Assembly (NCBI GenBank): GCA_023386255.1
Contig: JAEWKB010000227.1
Location: 1-12,662 of the forward strand
Direction: 5' to 3'
Origin: Bacteroidota bacterium
GTDB lineage: Bacteria; Bacteroidota; Bacteroidia; Flavobacteriales; Flavobacteriaceae
DNA length: 12,662 bases
Made by a program: the position numbers and the translations under genes
Notes under the pieces: generated by a model
Told to the model about the DNA's origin: nothing
The model's input: only the letters and a program-made list of their open reading frames with translations
Database searches by the model: none
Part shown: positions 1 through 6,612 of the stretch, piece by piece
Layout: every line of letters begins with the position of its first letter
Position numbering within the stretch: position 1 is the stretch's first letter

Positions 1-138
1 CTGACAGGGCAGGCTAATGAAGGCATTGAAAAAGTAGCCTGGCTGGCGCCTGATGACATAAAGGAAGCCCTGAAAAACTCATATGAGAATATTAAGCTTT
101 TGTTTGAGAATGACGCGGTGAAAATTAAGGCAGAATAA
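1..138 (+). CDS. C-terminal end of a probable NUDIX hydrolase (5' end outside window)
   Basis: An open frame enters from the left edge and stops with TAA at 136-138, giving 45 residues. The visible tail contains EGIEKVAWLAPDDIKEALKN followed by SYENIKLLFE. This resembles the end of Bacteroidota NUDIX hydrolases, where a 'EGI..V.W' strand is followed by a helix and a 'Y.NIK.L' tail. The NUDIX box itself lies outside the window, so the substrate and even the family are provisional. The gene converges on the leftward operon and its last 14 bases overlap the last codons of the M50-like gene on the other strand. No terminator hairpin is visible in the overlap. Confidence 0.6.
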   Translation: MTGQANEGIEKVAWLAPDDIKEALKNSYENIKLLFENDAVKIKAE

Positions 139-838
139 CAGGCCCTAAAATATGCATCCACAGCGTCCAGCCTAAAGTACTTCCAACTACACCTGCTATT
201 ATAAATGAGGGCCTGTATTCTTTCGGCATCTTATAAAAAACAACCCATAATAAAAGTATTAAGCCAATTACAGCTGTTATAGCGCCAATGGTCCAGTAGG
301 GTAATCTTAAATACGCTGATAATTTTGATTCGTCAGAACGTATTGAAGGATACTGCTGCCAAAAGTTTGGAATTGACATCAGGAAATTTAGCACTTGCCT
401 TGACCAGAAAAAAGCCAAAAAGACTGCAAGCCAATGTTTAATATTGAAGTTGCTGCTTCTTTTCGTCCAGTACCAAAGAAGAAAGATTCCGATAATACCC
501 GTGAGCATGGTTTGAGCCGGACCGGCAAGGATGATGTAAAAATATTTCTGGTAATAAATTTTTAGGTTTTTCCTAAAGTATGTTTTTTCTGCCGTGGTCT
601 CAGGAGAAGCAATTTTTTTATGATTTGCTTCGTAATAATCTTTTAGTTGCTGTTTTTCAGGATTTGTTTTAAATGATACCATTGCATAATGCAATTCAGG
701 TTTAGACCCATAATGTTTCGCAGCAAAATAATGACTGGCTTCATGACTAACTGTACCGACAATTGTAGCCAATACGAAACCCAACGCGAGAAGTGCGAAT
801 AATCTGGGTTTTACAGTATAGGCTAGTAAAGACTTCAT
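125..838 (-). CDS. M50-like (site-2 protease type) integral membrane protein
   Basis: This 237-residue protein has about five hydrophobic segments, near residues 12-30, 99-122, 137-155, 183-201 and 211-231. The first ends in HEASHYFAAKHYG, with H32, E33 and H36 forming an HExxH zinc site, and an AGP turn follows at 105-107. HExxH in a first helix with a later Gly-Pro segment is the layout of M50 intramembrane proteases. The usual third ligand in an LDGG motif is not seen; the Asp in SIRSDESKL (about 169) might replace it, which is a guess. It may be an active protease or an inactive relative. Its ATG lies 5 bp after the M14 peptidase stop, so it is the last gene of the ddl-coaD-M14 operon. 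Confidence 0.6.
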   Translation of the reverse strand: MKSLLAYTVKPRLFALLALGFVLATIVGTVSHEASHYFAAKHYGSKPELHYAMVSFKTNPEKQQLKDYYEANHKKIASPETTAEKTYFRKNLKIYYQKYFYIILAGPAQTMLTGIIGIFLLWYWTKRSSNFNIKHWLAVFLAFFWSRQVLNFLMSIPNFWQQYPSIRSDESKLSAYLRLPYWTIGAITAVIGLILLLWVVFYKMPKEYRPSFIIAGVVGSTLGWTLWMHILGPVILP

Positions 839-843
839 ATCTT

Positions 844-2568
844 CTACTTCAGCTTTCTAAATACAGGATACTCCATATGTGTTTTTTCATAGTAGACTGA
901 ATTTCGGTATATCCAGTTCAGTTGCGCATCTCCATCATCGGCAAAGGCTTTATCTTCCTGCTTTTTCTTGTCGAATGCGGCTTTAAGGGCGGCATCTTCC
1001 TTTAAAAGTTTAGCGGCTGTATCTTCAAACACATAGGCGGAGAAATATTCTTTCTGCTGTAATATAGCGTCAAAAAAGTTCCAGTTAAAGTAAGAGTCTA
1101 CCGCCTGTGGTTCCAGCGTTTCCAGCACGTATTTAACACCAGGTTGGTTTGTGCTGATAATATAATCACCTTTGCGGAACTGCACATTCTCTGTCTTTGC
1201 CACTACCTGCGTGTTATTGTGCGGGTAATGCCCCTCATAAGGGTGTTTAGATGTCTTATAGTCGGCAATGCGGTAGGTTTCCACCTCTATAACTTTATCT
1301 TCCTGCAGCTGCTCCATTTGTATGTTGTTCAGTTCGAGCAGTTCAATGGCATTCCACCACTGTTGCGGAATGATGTAAGCTTCAGGTATTGTAACGTGTA
1401 GTCCAGGCTTGTACTCCTGGTAATAAGGCACATTTTTGTTGAATGGCTTACTTCTGTCATAATACAGCCTTTGCTTTCCTGATACTTCACTTTGCTTATA
1501 GCCACCTTCATACCCGAGAAAGGATAGTTGCGTCACTTTATTTTTATCAAGTTCCCACTGTAGGGTGTACTTCATTCCCGGTTTGTACTGCTGCAGGTTC
1601 TCAACCCGTAGCTGTTTGATTTTGTTGTGGTTCTTATCAATAAACTGTAGCGATGACAGCATGTACTCGTACGTCACCTTTACGCGCTGGCTGTATTCCT
1701 TAAGCATGTGCGTTTCGGGCATTGAGCCCGGCACGTTAAACATAGCCGCATAGCCGGTAGAGTAGCGCGGATGATCCATAAACTGCTCGAAGCCGCCATC
1801 AGGCTTTTCGTCATGTATATTGACATAAGGTATCGACTCTATCTTCTTCCTTTTCAGGTCCGCTAATATCTGCGGAAGCATTTCGTTTTTCCAATATGTA
1901 CCTAATTTGTTACCAAGCTTCTGGTGGTGCGTAGCTATATATGTAAAGGTGTATTGGTAGTCGGCGCCGTTGCTTACATGGTTGTCAATAAACACATCGG
2001 GCTGCACTTTATGGAAAATCTCAGCAAAGCTTCTTGCGTTTTTGGTGTCGCTCTTCAGGAAGTCACGGTTCAGGTCATAATTCCGGCTGTTTCCGCGGAA
2101 GCCGTAGCTTTCGGGACCATTCTGGTTGGCGCGGGTGTATGAGTTGCGGTTAAGGGCACCGCCTATGTTGTAGATGGGTATATTTACAATAACTGTATTG
2201 GCTGGCGCTTTTATTTTTCCTATAGCGAGGTCGCGGTATAGCATCATTGTTGCATCAATACCATCAGGCTCACCGGGATGAATGCCGTTGTTCAGTAACA
2301 GGACAGTCTTGTCCTTATGTATTTCGCCAAAATCAAAAACTTTATCGGGATTGAAGATCACAATGTGCAGCGGCATGCCGTTATCCGTAGGGCCCATCTT
2401 CAGCATCTGTATGGTTTCAAAATTCTGATCCAACAGTTGAAAGTATGCTATAGTTTCGGCATAGGTAGCCGTTTGGTTGCCGTTGCCTTTTTCGTAGGGT
2501 GTATTGTACATTTTCTTTTGTGCGAATAGAGGTAATGAAAAGAGCAGGAGCAGGGCAAACTTTTTCAT
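844..2568 (-). CDS. Secreted M14-family zinc metallopeptidase
   Basis: The protein has 574 residues and begins with a signal peptide (MKKFALLLLFSLPLFA, probable cleavage near residue 17), so it should act in the periplasm or outside the cell. M14 carboxypeptidase features appear in order: the zinc pair H97 and E100 in HPGE, an NRDF substrate-binding Arg (R168), the third zinc ligand H197 in IDNHVSN, and a likely catalytic Glu, E285, in GSMPETHML. The catalytic domain covers about 30-310. The remaining 260 residues form a Tyr-rich C-terminal region without a motif I can name. M14 enzymes remove C-terminal residues from peptides or cleave peptidoglycan stem peptides; which applies here cannot be read. 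It lies 5 bp downstream of coaD and 5 bp upstream of the M50-like gene. Confidence 0.85.
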   Translation of the reverse strand: MKKFALLLLFSLPLFAQKKMYNTPYEKGNGNQTATYAETIAYFQLLDQNFETIQMLKMGPTDNGMPLHIVIFNPDKVFDFGEIHKDKTVLLLNNGIHPGEPDGIDATMMLYRDLAIGKIKAPANTVIVNIPIYNIGGALNRNSYTRANQNGPESYGFRGNSRNYDLNRDFLKSDTKNARSFAEIFHKVQPDVFIDNHVSNGADYQYTFTYIATHHQKLGNKLGTYWKNEMLPQILADLKRKKIESIPYVNIHDEKPDGGFEQFMDHPRYSTGYAAMFNVPGSMPETHMLKEYSQRVKVTYEYMLSSLQFIDKNHNKIKQLRVENLQQYKPGMKYTLQWELDKNKVTQLSFLGYEGGYKQSEVSGKQRLYYDRSKPFNKNVPYYQEYKPGLHVTIPEAYIIPQQWWNAIELLELNNIQMEQLQEDKVIEVETYRIADYKTSKHPYEGHYPHNNTQVVAKTENVQFRKGDYIISTNQPGVKYVLETLEPQAVDSYFNWNFFDAILQQKEYFSAYVFEDTAAKLLKEDAALKAAFDKKKQEDKAFADDGDAQLNWIYRNSVYYEKTHMEYPVFRKLK

Positions 2569-2573
2569 AGCAG

Positions 2574-3029
2574 TTACTTTACCCTTACCGAATCCGGTAC
2601 CAGTATGGTGTAATCGCCGCCGTTCCGCAGTACATCGCGCACAATGCTGCTACTGATGTAAGATGTGCGCGCTGCTGTGAGCAGGAACACTGTTTCAATC
2701 TGCGAAAGTTCCCGATTGGTATGTGCTATTGCTTTTTCAAACTCAAAGTCGGCAGGGTTGCGAAGGCCCCGGAGTATATATTGCGCTCCTACTTTATTGC
2801 ACAGGTCTATGGTAAGGCCTTCGTAAGTCATAACCTCTACTTTAGGCTCGTTGGCAAAAGCATCTTCAATAAACTGCCTTCGCTGCTCCAGCGGGAACAT
2901 ATATTTCTTTTCCGCATTTACGCCTATGGCAACAATTATCTTGTCGAACAAGCCTATGCCGCGTTTTATTATATCATAATGTCCCAATGTTATAGGATCG
3001 AATGAGCCGGGAAATACTGCAATCTTCAT
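2574..3029 (-). CDS. coaD: Phosphopantetheine adenylyltransferase (CoaD)
   Basis: CoaD transfers AMP from ATP to 4'-phosphopantetheine to make dephospho-CoA, the penultimate step of coenzyme A synthesis, in the cytoplasm. With the start at 3029 the protein has 151 residues, close to the family's usual length of about 160. Visible motifs are GSFDPITLGH at 8-17 (the nucleotidyltransferase T/HxGH motif), the substrate-binding YILRGLRN at 84-91 and ISSSIVR at 125-131. The frame stays open 12 codons upstream to an ATG at 3065, but those codons come entirely from an intergenic repeat. MKIAVFPGSFDP is the normal CoaD N-terminus, so the downstream start is chosen. It sits between ddl and the M14 peptidase in one operon. 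Confidence 0.95.
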   Translation of the reverse strand: MKIAVFPGSFDPITLGHYDIIKRGIGLFDKIIVAIGVNAEKKYMFPLEQRRQFIEDAFANEPKVEVMTYEGLTIDLCNKVGAQYILRGLRNPADFEFEKAIAHTNRELSQIETVFLLTAARTSYISSSIVRDVLRNGGDYTILVPDSVRVK

Positions 3030-3101
3030 TAGTTTCAGGTTTAAAGTTTCAGGTTCTAGGTTCAACTCCCCTCTCCTTTGGAGAGGGGTTGGGGGTGAGG
3101 C
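3030..3101. repeat. Composite intergenic repeat in the ddl-coaD gap
   Basis: The 72-bp gap holds two elements. At 3068-3088 is a perfect inverted repeat, CCCCTCTCC-TTT-GGAGAGGGG, followed by TTGGGGGTGAGG up to 3100. At 3032-3041 and 3046-3055 the 10-mer GTTTCAGGTT occurs twice with a 14-bp period, and a degraded AGGTT follows at 3058-3062. From general familiarity with Bacteroidota genomes, both sequence types look like dispersed intergenic repeats rather than local regulatory sites; a genome search would settle this. The hairpin could also act as a processing or attenuation point between ddl and coaD, but no T-run follows it on the minus strand. Confidence 0.75.
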
Positions 3102-4088
3102 CTATTTCTTCCACAGCACTTTCCTGTTCAGTGCCAGTTGTATTTCGCTATCAAGCAACTCGCCAAAAGGTATGCCTGCGTGCTGCGCCTGCTGCGGGAA
3201 TATACTTTGTGGCGAAAGGCCGGGGTTTGTGTTCATCTCTATAAAATGAGGCACGCCGTCCATAATAATAAAGTCAGTCCGTGAAAAGCCGCTCATGCCC
3301 AGCACTTCATACGCCTTTGCTGCCATCTCACGCACGCGTTGTTCGGTTTCTGCATCAAGGCGTGCGGGAGTAATTTCATCTGATTTACCTAAATACTTTG
3401 CCTCATAATCAAAAATCTCGTTGTGCGATACTATTTCAGTGAGGCCAAGAACCGTAATCTTTCCGTTGAGGTTAAGCACACCAACCGAAACCTCCGTTCC
3501 TTTCAGGAACGATTCCAGCAGTATGTCATTATCTTCTGCAAAAGCAAAGTCCAGGGCTTTATCCAAATCGGCAAGTTCGTTTACTTTTGATACACCCAGG
3601 CTGCTTCCGCTCTGGTTCGGCTTTACCATAAAGGGCAGGCCAAGCTGTGCTGCAATGCCTTGTTTGTCTATAACATCGCCTTTGGTAAGGTAAACTGAGT
3701 TTGCTCGCGGTATGTTGAATTTAGACAATACAGATAGCGTATCCCTTTTATTAAAGGTAAGGGCGCTTTGGTAATAGCCGCAGCCGGTGTACGGAATTTC
3801 CAGCAGCTCCCAATAGGCCTGCATGTGGCCGTCTTCTCCCGGAGTGCCGTGTATGGTATTGACTACTACATCAAAAGTGATTTTTTGCCCATCCTTCTCA
3901 AAAGAAAAATCACCTTTATTGATAGGATATTTTTGATCATCAATAAGCGCAAACCAGCCTTCGGGAAGTATGTGCACCGCAAAGGGTTTGTATTTGCTGC
4001 GGTCAAGGTTATTTAGAATGAGCTGCCCGCTCCTTATGGAAATTACGGACTCATCTGAGTATCCGCCCATTACAACTGCTGTATTCAT
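3102..4088 (-). CDS. ddl: D-alanine--D-alanine ligase
   Basis: Ddl joins two D-alanines with ATP to form the dipeptide that ends the peptidoglycan stem peptide; it acts in the cytoplasm. The protein is 328 residues, within the family range. It shows the N-terminal VVMGGYSDESVIS glycine-rich loop, HGTPGEDG at 80-87, ATP-grasp residues FMVKPNQSGSSLGV at 153-166, the FDYEAKY segment at 226-232, SRTDF at 269-273 and the Mg-binding IEMNTNPGLSPQS near 283-295. The set looks intact and active. It is the first gene of the leftward operon with coaD, and diverges from the PASTA protein gene across 105 bp. Confidence 0.95.
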   Translation of the reverse strand: MNTAVVMGGYSDESVISIRSGQLILNNLDRSKYKPFAVHILPEGWFALIDDQKYPINKGDFSFEKDGQKITFDVVVNTIHGTPGEDGHMQAYWELLEIPYTGCGYYQSALTFNKRDTLSVLSKFNIPRANSVYLTKGDVIDKQGIAAQLGLPFMVKPNQSGSSLGVSKVNELADLDKALDFAFAEDNDILLESFLKGTEVSVGVLNLNGKITVLGLTEIVSHNEIFDYEAKYLGKSDEITPARLDAETEQRVREMAAKAYEVLGMSGFSRTDFIIMDGVPHFIEMNTNPGLSPQSIFPQQAQHAGIPFGELLDSEIQLALNRKVLWKK

Positions 4089-4122
4089 TTATTTTAAGTA
4101 CGATTGTGTTAAAAAGCACTTA

Positions 4123-4130
4123 CAAAAGTA
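4123..4130 (-). promoter_or_regulatory. Candidate -7 element for ddl
   Basis: Read on the minus strand this is TACTTTTG, a match to the Bacteroidota -7 consensus TAnnTTTG. It would put the transcript start about 28 nt before the ddl ATG. No well-spaced TTTG or TTG at -33 is seen, so support is partial. A second minus-strand match (TAAGTTTG, 4143-4150) lies further upstream inside an inverted repeat. Confidence 0.45.
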
Positions 4131-4142
4131 TCATTAATTGTT

Positions 4143-4159
4143 CAAACTTATAAAGTTTG
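4143..4159. repeat. Inverted repeat in the ddl/PASTA divergent promoter region
   Basis: CAAACTT-ATA-AAGTTTG is a perfect 7-bp inverted repeat with a 3-bp centre. It lies between the candidate -7 elements of the two divergent genes, so a dimeric regulator bound here could affect both. It also creates a TAAGTTTG match on the minus strand (4143-4150). It could equally be an accident of AT-rich promoter sequence. Confidence 0.4.
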
Positions 4160-4169
4160 GTATTATTTA

Positions 4170-4177
4170 TATCTTTG
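4170..4177 (+). promoter_or_regulatory. Candidate -7 element for the PASTA-rluD operon
   Basis: TATCTTTG matches TAnnTTTG exactly and ends 16 nt before the ATG at 4194, implying a leader of roughly 10 nt. No TTG or TTTG lies at the right distance upstream (the nearest, at 4156-4159, is only 10 bp away), so the -33 contact may be weak or replaced by an activator. Confidence 0.5.
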
Positions 4178-4193
4178 CGGAAATCTTTATCAA

Positions 4194-4832
4194 ATGACTG
4201 TTCGCGATTTCCTGACAAGCAAAGCATTCTTTAAGAACCTGGCTATAGCAATACTTATCATAATCCTGTTTGTATTCCTGATGACGCAGTGGCTTAGCTA
4301 TACCACCAACCACGGACAGGAGATACCTGTACCCAACCTGGCTAAAATGAGCGTGGAGAAGGCCGGCGAAAAACTGGAAGAGCTTGACCTTGAGTATGTG
4401 GTGCTGGATACTGTAGATTTCAGGGCGGAGTTCCCGCCGTACAGCATTGTGCAGCAGGATCCGCTGCCAAATGTACCGGTAAAGGAGAACAGGAAGGTTT
4501 ATATAAAGGTTAATGCAGGTACATACTCTACTGTAACCCTGCCCGACCTGGTACAAAAAACATACCGCCAGGCAGTGCCTAACCTTAAAAGTATAGGGCT
4601 TGAGGAAGGTAAGAAGACCTACAAGCCTTACCTGGCTAAAGATGTGGTGCTTGAAATGTGGCAAAATGGTAAAAAACTTAAAGCAGGCGATAAGGTACAA
4701 AAGGCATCTAAGATAGACCTTGTGCTTGGCGACGGTAAAGAGGGTTTTGACCAAAGCCAGTTAGATACTGTGAGCAGCGGACAAGGTAATGATACAGATG
4801 TTGATACAGATATGGGAGGAGGAGACGAATAA
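4194..4832 (+). CDS. Membrane-anchored two-PASTA-domain protein
   Basis: The 212-residue protein has one N-terminal membrane segment (about 15-35) after a short cytoplasmic stretch, then two PASTA repeats outside the membrane: about 43-108 (EIPVPNLAKMSVEKAGEKL to YIKVNAG) and 113-180 (TVTLPDLVQKTYRQA to IDLVLGDG). A Gly/Asp-rich acidic tail of about 30 residues follows. PASTA domains bind peptidoglycan or muropeptides in Ser/Thr kinases and penicillin-binding proteins, but no kinase or transpeptidase domain is attached here. It may be a cell-wall-binding accessory factor; this is inference. Divergence from ddl fits a cell-wall role. Its TAA ends 2 bp before the rluD ATG, so the two are co-transcribed. 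Confidence 0.85.
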   Translation: MTVRDFLTSKAFFKNLAIAILIIILFVFLMTQWLSYTTNHGQEIPVPNLAKMSVEKAGEKLEELDLEYVVLDTVDFRAEFPPYSIVQQDPLPNVPVKENRKVYIKVNAGTYSTVTLPDLVQKTYRQAVPNLKSIGLEEGKKTYKPYLAKDVVLEMWQNGKKLKAGDKVQKASKIDLVLGDGKEGFDQSQLDTVSSGQGNDTDVDTDMGGGDE

Positions 4833-4834
4833 CA

Positions 4835-5878
4835 ATGAGTACAGTAATAGTAGAACAGGACGCGGAAGACGAATTATACGAGCATTACCGTTTTGAAGCA
4901 GGTAAGGGGCAGGCGCCGCTGCGGGTAGATAAGTTTCTTATGAACCTTGTGGAAAATGCTACACGCAACAAGATACAAAAGGCCGCCGAGGCAGGAAACA
5001 TTTATGTTAATGATGTTCCTGTAAAGAGCAACCATAAGGTGAAATCTAATGATGTGGTGCGTGTGCTTATGGAGCATCCGCCATATGAATACCTGCTGGA
5101 GCCGGAGAACATTCCGCTGAACATAGTGTATGAAGACGACCAGCTACTTGTGGTAAACAAGGAAGCTGGCATGGTGGTACATCCCGGGCACGGCAACTAC
5201 AGCGGCACACTGGTAAATGCGCTGGCCTACCACTTTGAGAACCTGCCCATGAATAGCAGCGACAGGCCCGGACTGGTACACCGAATAGATAAAGACACGT
5301 CAGGGCTGCTGGTTATTGCCAAGACGGACCATGCCATGGCACACCTGGCGCAGCAGTTTTCAGATAAGACATCGGAGCGGGAATATGTAGCGTTAGTTTG
5401 GGGAAATGTCGAAAATGAAGAGGGTACTATTGAAGGGCATATAGGGCGCCACCCTAAGGACCGGATGCAGAACACTGTTTACCCTGATGGAAGCGAGGGC
5501 AAGCCTGCAGTAACGCATTATAAGGTGCTGGAACGTTTTGGCTATGTAACGCTTGTGTCTTGCAAGTTGGAAACAGGGCGTACCCACCAGATACGCGTAC
5601 ACATGAAGTACATAGGGCACACGCTGTTTAACGATGCGCGTTACGACGGCGACATGATACTTAAGGGAACCACCTTTACCAAGTACAAGCAGTTTATAGA
5701 AAATTGTTTTAAAGTGCTGCCACGCCAGGCACTGCATGCTAAGACACTTGGCTTTGAGCATCCTGTTACTAAAGAAGTAATGCGTTTTGACAGCGAGATA
5801 CCACAGGACATGCAGGAGTGTATTGAGAAGTGGAGGACATATTCCAAATCACATGCCCCGGAAGAGGAGGAGGGATAA
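4835..5878 (+). CDS. rluD: RluD-family 23S rRNA pseudouridine synthase
   Basis: The family isomerises uridines to pseudouridine in 23S rRNA helix 69 (RluD) or other sites (RluA, RluC). This 347-residue protein has an S4 RNA-binding domain at about 28-77 (LRVDKFLMNLVENATRNKIQ), the catalytic motif HRIDKDTSGLLVIAKT with Asp152, and the conserved GRTHQIRVHM at 248-257. Length and S4 domain favour the RluD/RluC branch; the exact target uridines cannot be read. The ATG follows the PASTA stop by 2 bp. A purine run, GGGAGGAGGAG (4814-4824), sits about 10 nt upstream and could act as a Shine-Dalgarno site, but it also encodes the Gly-rich tail of the PASTA protein. Confidence 0.92.
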   Translation: MSTVIVEQDAEDELYEHYRFEAGKGQAPLRVDKFLMNLVENATRNKIQKAAEAGNIYVNDVPVKSNHKVKSNDVVRVLMEHPPYEYLLEPENIPLNIVYEDDQLLVVNKEAGMVVHPGHGNYSGTLVNALAYHFENLPMNSSDRPGLVHRIDKDTSGLLVIAKTDHAMAHLAQQFSDKTSEREYVALVWGNVENEEGTIEGHIGRHPKDRMQNTVYPDGSEGKPAVTHYKVLERFGYVTLVSCKLETGRTHQIRVHMKYIGHTLFNDARYDGDMILKGTTFTKYKQFIENCFKVLPRQALHAKTLGFEHPVTKEVMRFDSEIPQDMQECIEKWRTYSKSHAPEEEEG

Positions 5879-5881
5879 CAT

Positions 5882-5915
5882 AAAAAAAACCTGCACAACT
5901 TTCGTTATGCAGGTT
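5882..5915 (-). terminator. Intrinsic terminator of yceI
   Basis: Arms AACCTGCA (5888-5895) and TGCAGGTT (5908-5915) pair perfectly; inside them AAC and GTT (5897-5899 and 5904-5906) pair across one mismatch, leaving a TTTC loop. The A-run at 5882-5889 reads as a T-run after the hairpin on the minus strand, so this is the yceI terminator. It lies between the convergent ends of rluD and yceI and may also slow plus-strand transcription, though no T-run follows in that direction. Confidence 0.85.
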
Positions 5916-5938
5916 CCACCATCAATCAATTCAAAACA

Positions 5939-6469
5939 TCACTGTTTTACAAACTGAAGCTCAATTGTCAGTTTTACTTCTTCACCTACCAGCACACCGC
6001 CTGTTTCAAGAGCTGAGTTCCAGGTAAGGCCCCAGTCTTTGCGGTTTAACTTGCCTGTTATGCTAAAGCCTGCTTTTGTGTTGCCCCACGGGTCTTTGGC
6101 TACGCCGCCAAATTCTACATCAAGCGTTACGGGCTTGCTAACGCCGCGTACGGTAAGGTTACCTGTAAGGGCATATTCGCCTTCATTCTTTTTAGTAAAT
6201 GCGGTAGATTCAAAGCTAAGCTTAGGGTGCTGTGCCGCATCAAAAAAGTCAGCGCTTAAAAGGTGTCCGTCACGGTCGGCATTGCCGGTACTTATAGAGT
6301 CGATATCGCCGCTGAAAGAGAAGCGTGCATTGTCAAAACTGTCGCCTTCTGTTTCAGCTTCTGCTGTAAATTTTGTAAACTGCCCTGATACATTAGTAAA
6401 CATCATGTGTTTTACTTTAAAACCAATCTCTGAGTGTGTGGGGTCTATTACCCATTTTGTTGTTGACAT
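5939..6469 (-). CDS. YceI-family lipocalin-like protein (no signal peptide)
   Basis: This 176-residue protein starts with MSTTKWVIDPTHSEIGFKVKHMMFTNVSGQF, the YceI opening (W.IDP.HS.I.F.V.HM), and keeps the family's GDIDSISTGNADRDGHLLSADFFDA segment and the VRGVSKPVTLDVEF strand. YceI proteins form a beta-barrel that can hold long isoprenoid or amphiphilic lipids. Many have a signal peptide; this one does not, so it is probably cytoplasmic. It appears to be transcribed alone, from a promoter overlapped by two palindromic boxes and ending at the hairpin at 5888-5915. That layout suggests tight repression, perhaps by a MarR-type dimer encoded elsewhere. The Crp/Fnr gene lies 143 bp upstream on the same strand. 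Confidence 0.92.
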   Translation of the reverse strand: MSTTKWVIDPTHSEIGFKVKHMMFTNVSGQFTKFTAEAETEGDSFDNARFSFSGDIDSISTGNADRDGHLLSADFFDAAQHPKLSFESTAFTKKNEGEYALTGNLTVRGVSKPVTLDVEFGGVAKDPWGNTKAGFSITGKLNRKDWGLTWNSALETGGVLVGEEVKLTIELQFVKQ

Positions 6470-6496
6470 ATATTATTTTTTTAAGTTTGTAAATTG

Positions 6497-6540
6497 TTGT
6501 ATATACAAATGTAATAGTTTATAAATGTATATACAAATGT
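6497..6540. promoter_or_regulatory. Two palindromic operator-like boxes upstream of yceI
   Basis: The 15-mer TGTATATACAAATGT occurs at 6498-6512 and 6526-6540, exactly 28 bp apart. Each copy contains the palindrome TGTATATACA; the first extends to TTGTATATACAA (6497-6508). The boxes overlap the -7 and -33 elements of the yceI promoter, the expected position for repressor sites. The sequence resembles operators of MarR-type dimers more than Crp/Fnr sites, but the binder is not known. Confidence 0.7.
6506..6537 (-). promoter_or_regulatory. yceI promoter
   Basis: On the minus strand TTTG (6537-6534), a 20-bp spacer and TACATTTG (6513-6506) fit the Bacteroidota consensus. The transcript would start near 6499, leaving a leader of about 30 nt before the ATG at 6469. 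Confidence 0.75.
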
Positions 6541-6612
6541 TTTTAATATGATATAATTGTACTGCAAAGTTGCGTAGTAATTAGTAGCTGCGCATTGAAC
6601 TGGGACAAGAAA

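Noticed and set aside
3030..3065. Longer CoaD start at 3065 giving a 163-residue protein
   Set aside because: The extra 12 residues are translated repeat DNA; the family's N-terminus begins exactly at MKIAVFPGSFDP (3029).
4167..4754. 195-codon open frame on the minus strand
   Set aside because: It is antisense to the PASTA protein gene, has no family resemblance, and its Cys/Tyr/His-rich composition is typical of a shadow frame.
6039..6524. 161-codon open frame on the + strand antisense to yceI
   Set aside because: It is the mirror of a clearly conserved YceI gene and runs through its promoter and operator boxes.
6497..6540. CRISPR-like or tandem repeat array
   Set aside because: Only two 15-bp copies are present, and they coincide with promoter elements, so operators explain them better.
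6497..6540. Crp/Fnr binding sites for the adjacent regulator
   Set aside because: The boxes lack the TGTGA-N6-TCACA or TTGAT-N4-ATCAA form; a different dimeric regulator is more likely, though this cannot be excluded for a divergent Flavobacterial protein.
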